From: Oscillospiraceae bacterium
GTDB taxonomy: Bacteria; Bacillota; Clostridia; Oscillospirales; Ruminococcaceae
DNA: 25,456 nucleotides
Reading direction: 5' to 3'
Assembly: GCA_022511485.1 (NCBI GenBank)
Contig: JAFLUJ010000009.1
Span: forward strand, 1-25,456
In this document: one piece after another, positions 24,477 to 25,456 of the stretch
Layout of the letters: every line of letters begins with the position of its first letter
Position numbering within the stretch: position 1 is the stretch's first letter
Program-made: the position numbers and the translations under genes
Notes under the pieces: generated by a model
Database searches by the model: none
The model's input: only the letters and a program-made list of their open reading frames with translations
What the model was told of the DNA's origin: nothing

Positions 24477-25354
24477 TATGACCACTCCTTTTTTGTCCGG
24501 TTTACATAGTAGACCATGATCTCTTCAAGAGTGGCAGGGTCGATGACAAGTCCGGAATATTTTTTTACCATGGATCCTTTGTCCGAGATCATGATCTCCG
24601 CTCCGAAATCACTGAGCCTTGCGCTGATAATATCGGCGGGATCTATTTCCTTATAGTCGGACTTGCTGCACTTGATTATACCGTGCTGTTCAAGGATCTC
24701 GTCCTTATATCCGGAGATAAGTATTTTTCCCCTGTCAATGAAGGTCACGCTGTCGGCAACCTTTTCGAGGTCGCTTGTTATATGTGAGGACATTAAAATA
24801 CTGTGGCTTTCGTCCTGTAAATATTCAAGAAAAATATCAAGTATCTCGCTGCGGACAACCGGGTCAAGACCGGTGGTGGCTTCGTCCATTATAAGAAGCT
24901 CCGCTCCGTGGGAAAGTGCACAGGCAATTTGCAGCTTCATTTTCATTCCCTTGGAAAACTGTCCGATCTTTTTTTTGCGGGGAAGTGAAAGACGGTCAAG
25001 ATACTGTGTGTAAACTTCGTTATCCCAATTTGAATATACACCGGACAGGACTCTTGCCATCTGGTCGGCGTTGAAAACATCGTGGAAGGGAAGCTCGTCA
25101 AATACTACGGCGATGCGCTCCTTGATGGCGATCTCGTTTTCGATATGATCCATGCCCAGCATACTTACAGTTCCGCCGTCCTTTTTGACGATGTTAAGTA
25201 TTGCGCGCATGGTCGTTGTTTTTCCCGCGCCGTTCTGTCCGATAAAGCCCATGATGCTTCCCTTGGGTACGTTGAAGCTTACACTGTCAAGTGTAAATCC
25301 GTCGTATTTTTTGGTAAGATCCTTGATCTCGATCGCGTTTATGTAATCAGTCAT
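24476..25354 (-). CDS. ABC transporter ATP-binding protein (YtrB-like)
   Basis: A 292-residue ATPase subunit. Walker A is GQNGAGKTT (39-47), the signature is FSKGMKMKLQ (133-142) in place of LSGGQ, as is usual in this subfamily, Walker B is LLIMDEATTGLDP (153-165), and the switch histidine is in MSSHITSD. A C-terminal extension of about 80 residues follows. It is the first gene of the operon with two permeases and the CPBP protease. Transporters with this arrangement in Firmicutes are often controlled by a GntR/YtrA-type repressor and respond to cell-envelope stress; the regulator is not in the window. The ribosome site before the ATG at 25354 is weak (AGGG 17 nt upstream), so the true start is not certain. 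Confidence 0.92.
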   Translation of the reverse strand: MTDYINAIEIKDLTKKYDGFTLDSVSFNVPKGSIMGFIGQNGAGKTTTMRAILNIVKKDGGTVSMLGMDHIENEIAIKERIAVVFDELPFHDVFNADQMARVLSGVYSNWDNEVYTQYLDRLSLPRKKKIGQFSKGMKMKLQIACALSHGAELLIMDEATTGLDPVVRSEILDIFLEYLQDESHSILMSSHITSDLEKVADSVTFIDRGKILISGYKDEILEQHGIIKCSKSDYKEIDPADIISARLSDFGAEIMISDKGSMVKKYSGLVIDPATLEEIMVYYVNRTKKEWS

Positions 25355-25364
25355 AATAATTGAC

Positions 25365-25386
25365 CATTTTCCCTATAGGGAAAATG
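25365..25386. promoter_or_regulatory. Perfect 22-bp palindrome, probable repressor operator
   Basis: CATTTTCCCTATAGGGAAAATG reads the same on both strands (11-bp half-sites). It ends 10 bp upstream of the ATPase start. Position and symmetry fit an operator for a dimeric regulator, possibly GntR/YtrA-like; the regulator gene may lie beyond the window. As RNA it could also fold as a short hairpin. Confidence 0.65.
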
Positions 25387-25456
25387 TGTCCACCTCTCTT
25401 TCGATGTTTTGTGGTTTTGCGTTAGCAAAATTCTGAGCGGCAGCGAGGAAAACAAA
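25387..25456. other. Unassigned window edge
   Basis: Seventy bases upstream of the ATPase operon. Two minus-strand frames stay open to the edge but are too short to judge. A small hairpin TTTTGC-GTTA-GCAAAA is present. No gene can be supported. Confidence 0.4.

Noticed and set aside
25387..25456. C-terminus of an upstream gene at the window edge
   Set aside because: Two minus-strand frames are open, but about 25 codons are too few to choose between coding and chance.

Overview
The window looks like a chromosomal segment of a low-to-moderate GC Firmicute, most likely a Ruminococcus-like member of the Oscillospiraceae/Clostridia. Reasons: strong AGGAGG-type ribosome binding sites, occasional TTG starts, near-consensus sigma-A promoters, GHKL/LytTR two-component genes, NFACT/RqcH, and short palindromic dispersed repeats of the kind common in these genomes. 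Genus assignment is inference; no rRNA or tRNA is present to confirm it.

Left part (1-8558, plus strand): a nested palindromic repeat (13-146); a small AT-rich two-helix membrane protein (210-806) coupled to rqcH (824-2578, ribosome quality control); a consensus promoter followed by a 176-bp terminal-inverted-repeat element that forms the leader of ppk1 (2836-4953, polyphosphate kinase); an unknown protein with HEAT-like repeats (4975-6333); and a hybrid sensor kinase with a C-terminal receiver (6405-8513). A bidirectional terminator separates these from convergent minus-strand genes.

Middle (8574-15628, minus strand): two overlapping ABC exporter half-transporters (12327 to 8574), preceded by LytTR-box-like repeats and a tandem repeat; a LytTR response regulator and a single-helix GHKL (AgrC-like) kinase (14120 to 12622), plausibly the controllers of the exporter; and a methyl-accepting chemotaxis protein with a purely membrane N-terminus.

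Right-middle (15742-22047, plus strand): an orphan ABC-2-type permease with a large C-terminal domain. Then comes the most interesting locus: a perfect consensus promoter overlapped by a 14-bp inverted repeat, driving a frameshifted Rossmann/RyR-domain gene and a 1117-residue protein with an N-terminal TIR domain, one membrane helix, a coiled coil and a large presumed beta-propeller outside the cell. This could be a TIR-based sensing or immunity module, with the RyR protein as possible partner. The frameshift suggests either decay or a sequencing error.

Right end (22092-25386, minus strand): a tightly coupled operon of ABC ATPase, two ABC-2 permeases and a CPBP-family membrane protease, transcribed from a start next to a perfect 22-bp palindrome that resembles a regulator operator. 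No rRNA, tRNA, CRISPR array, transposase or phage gene was seen.
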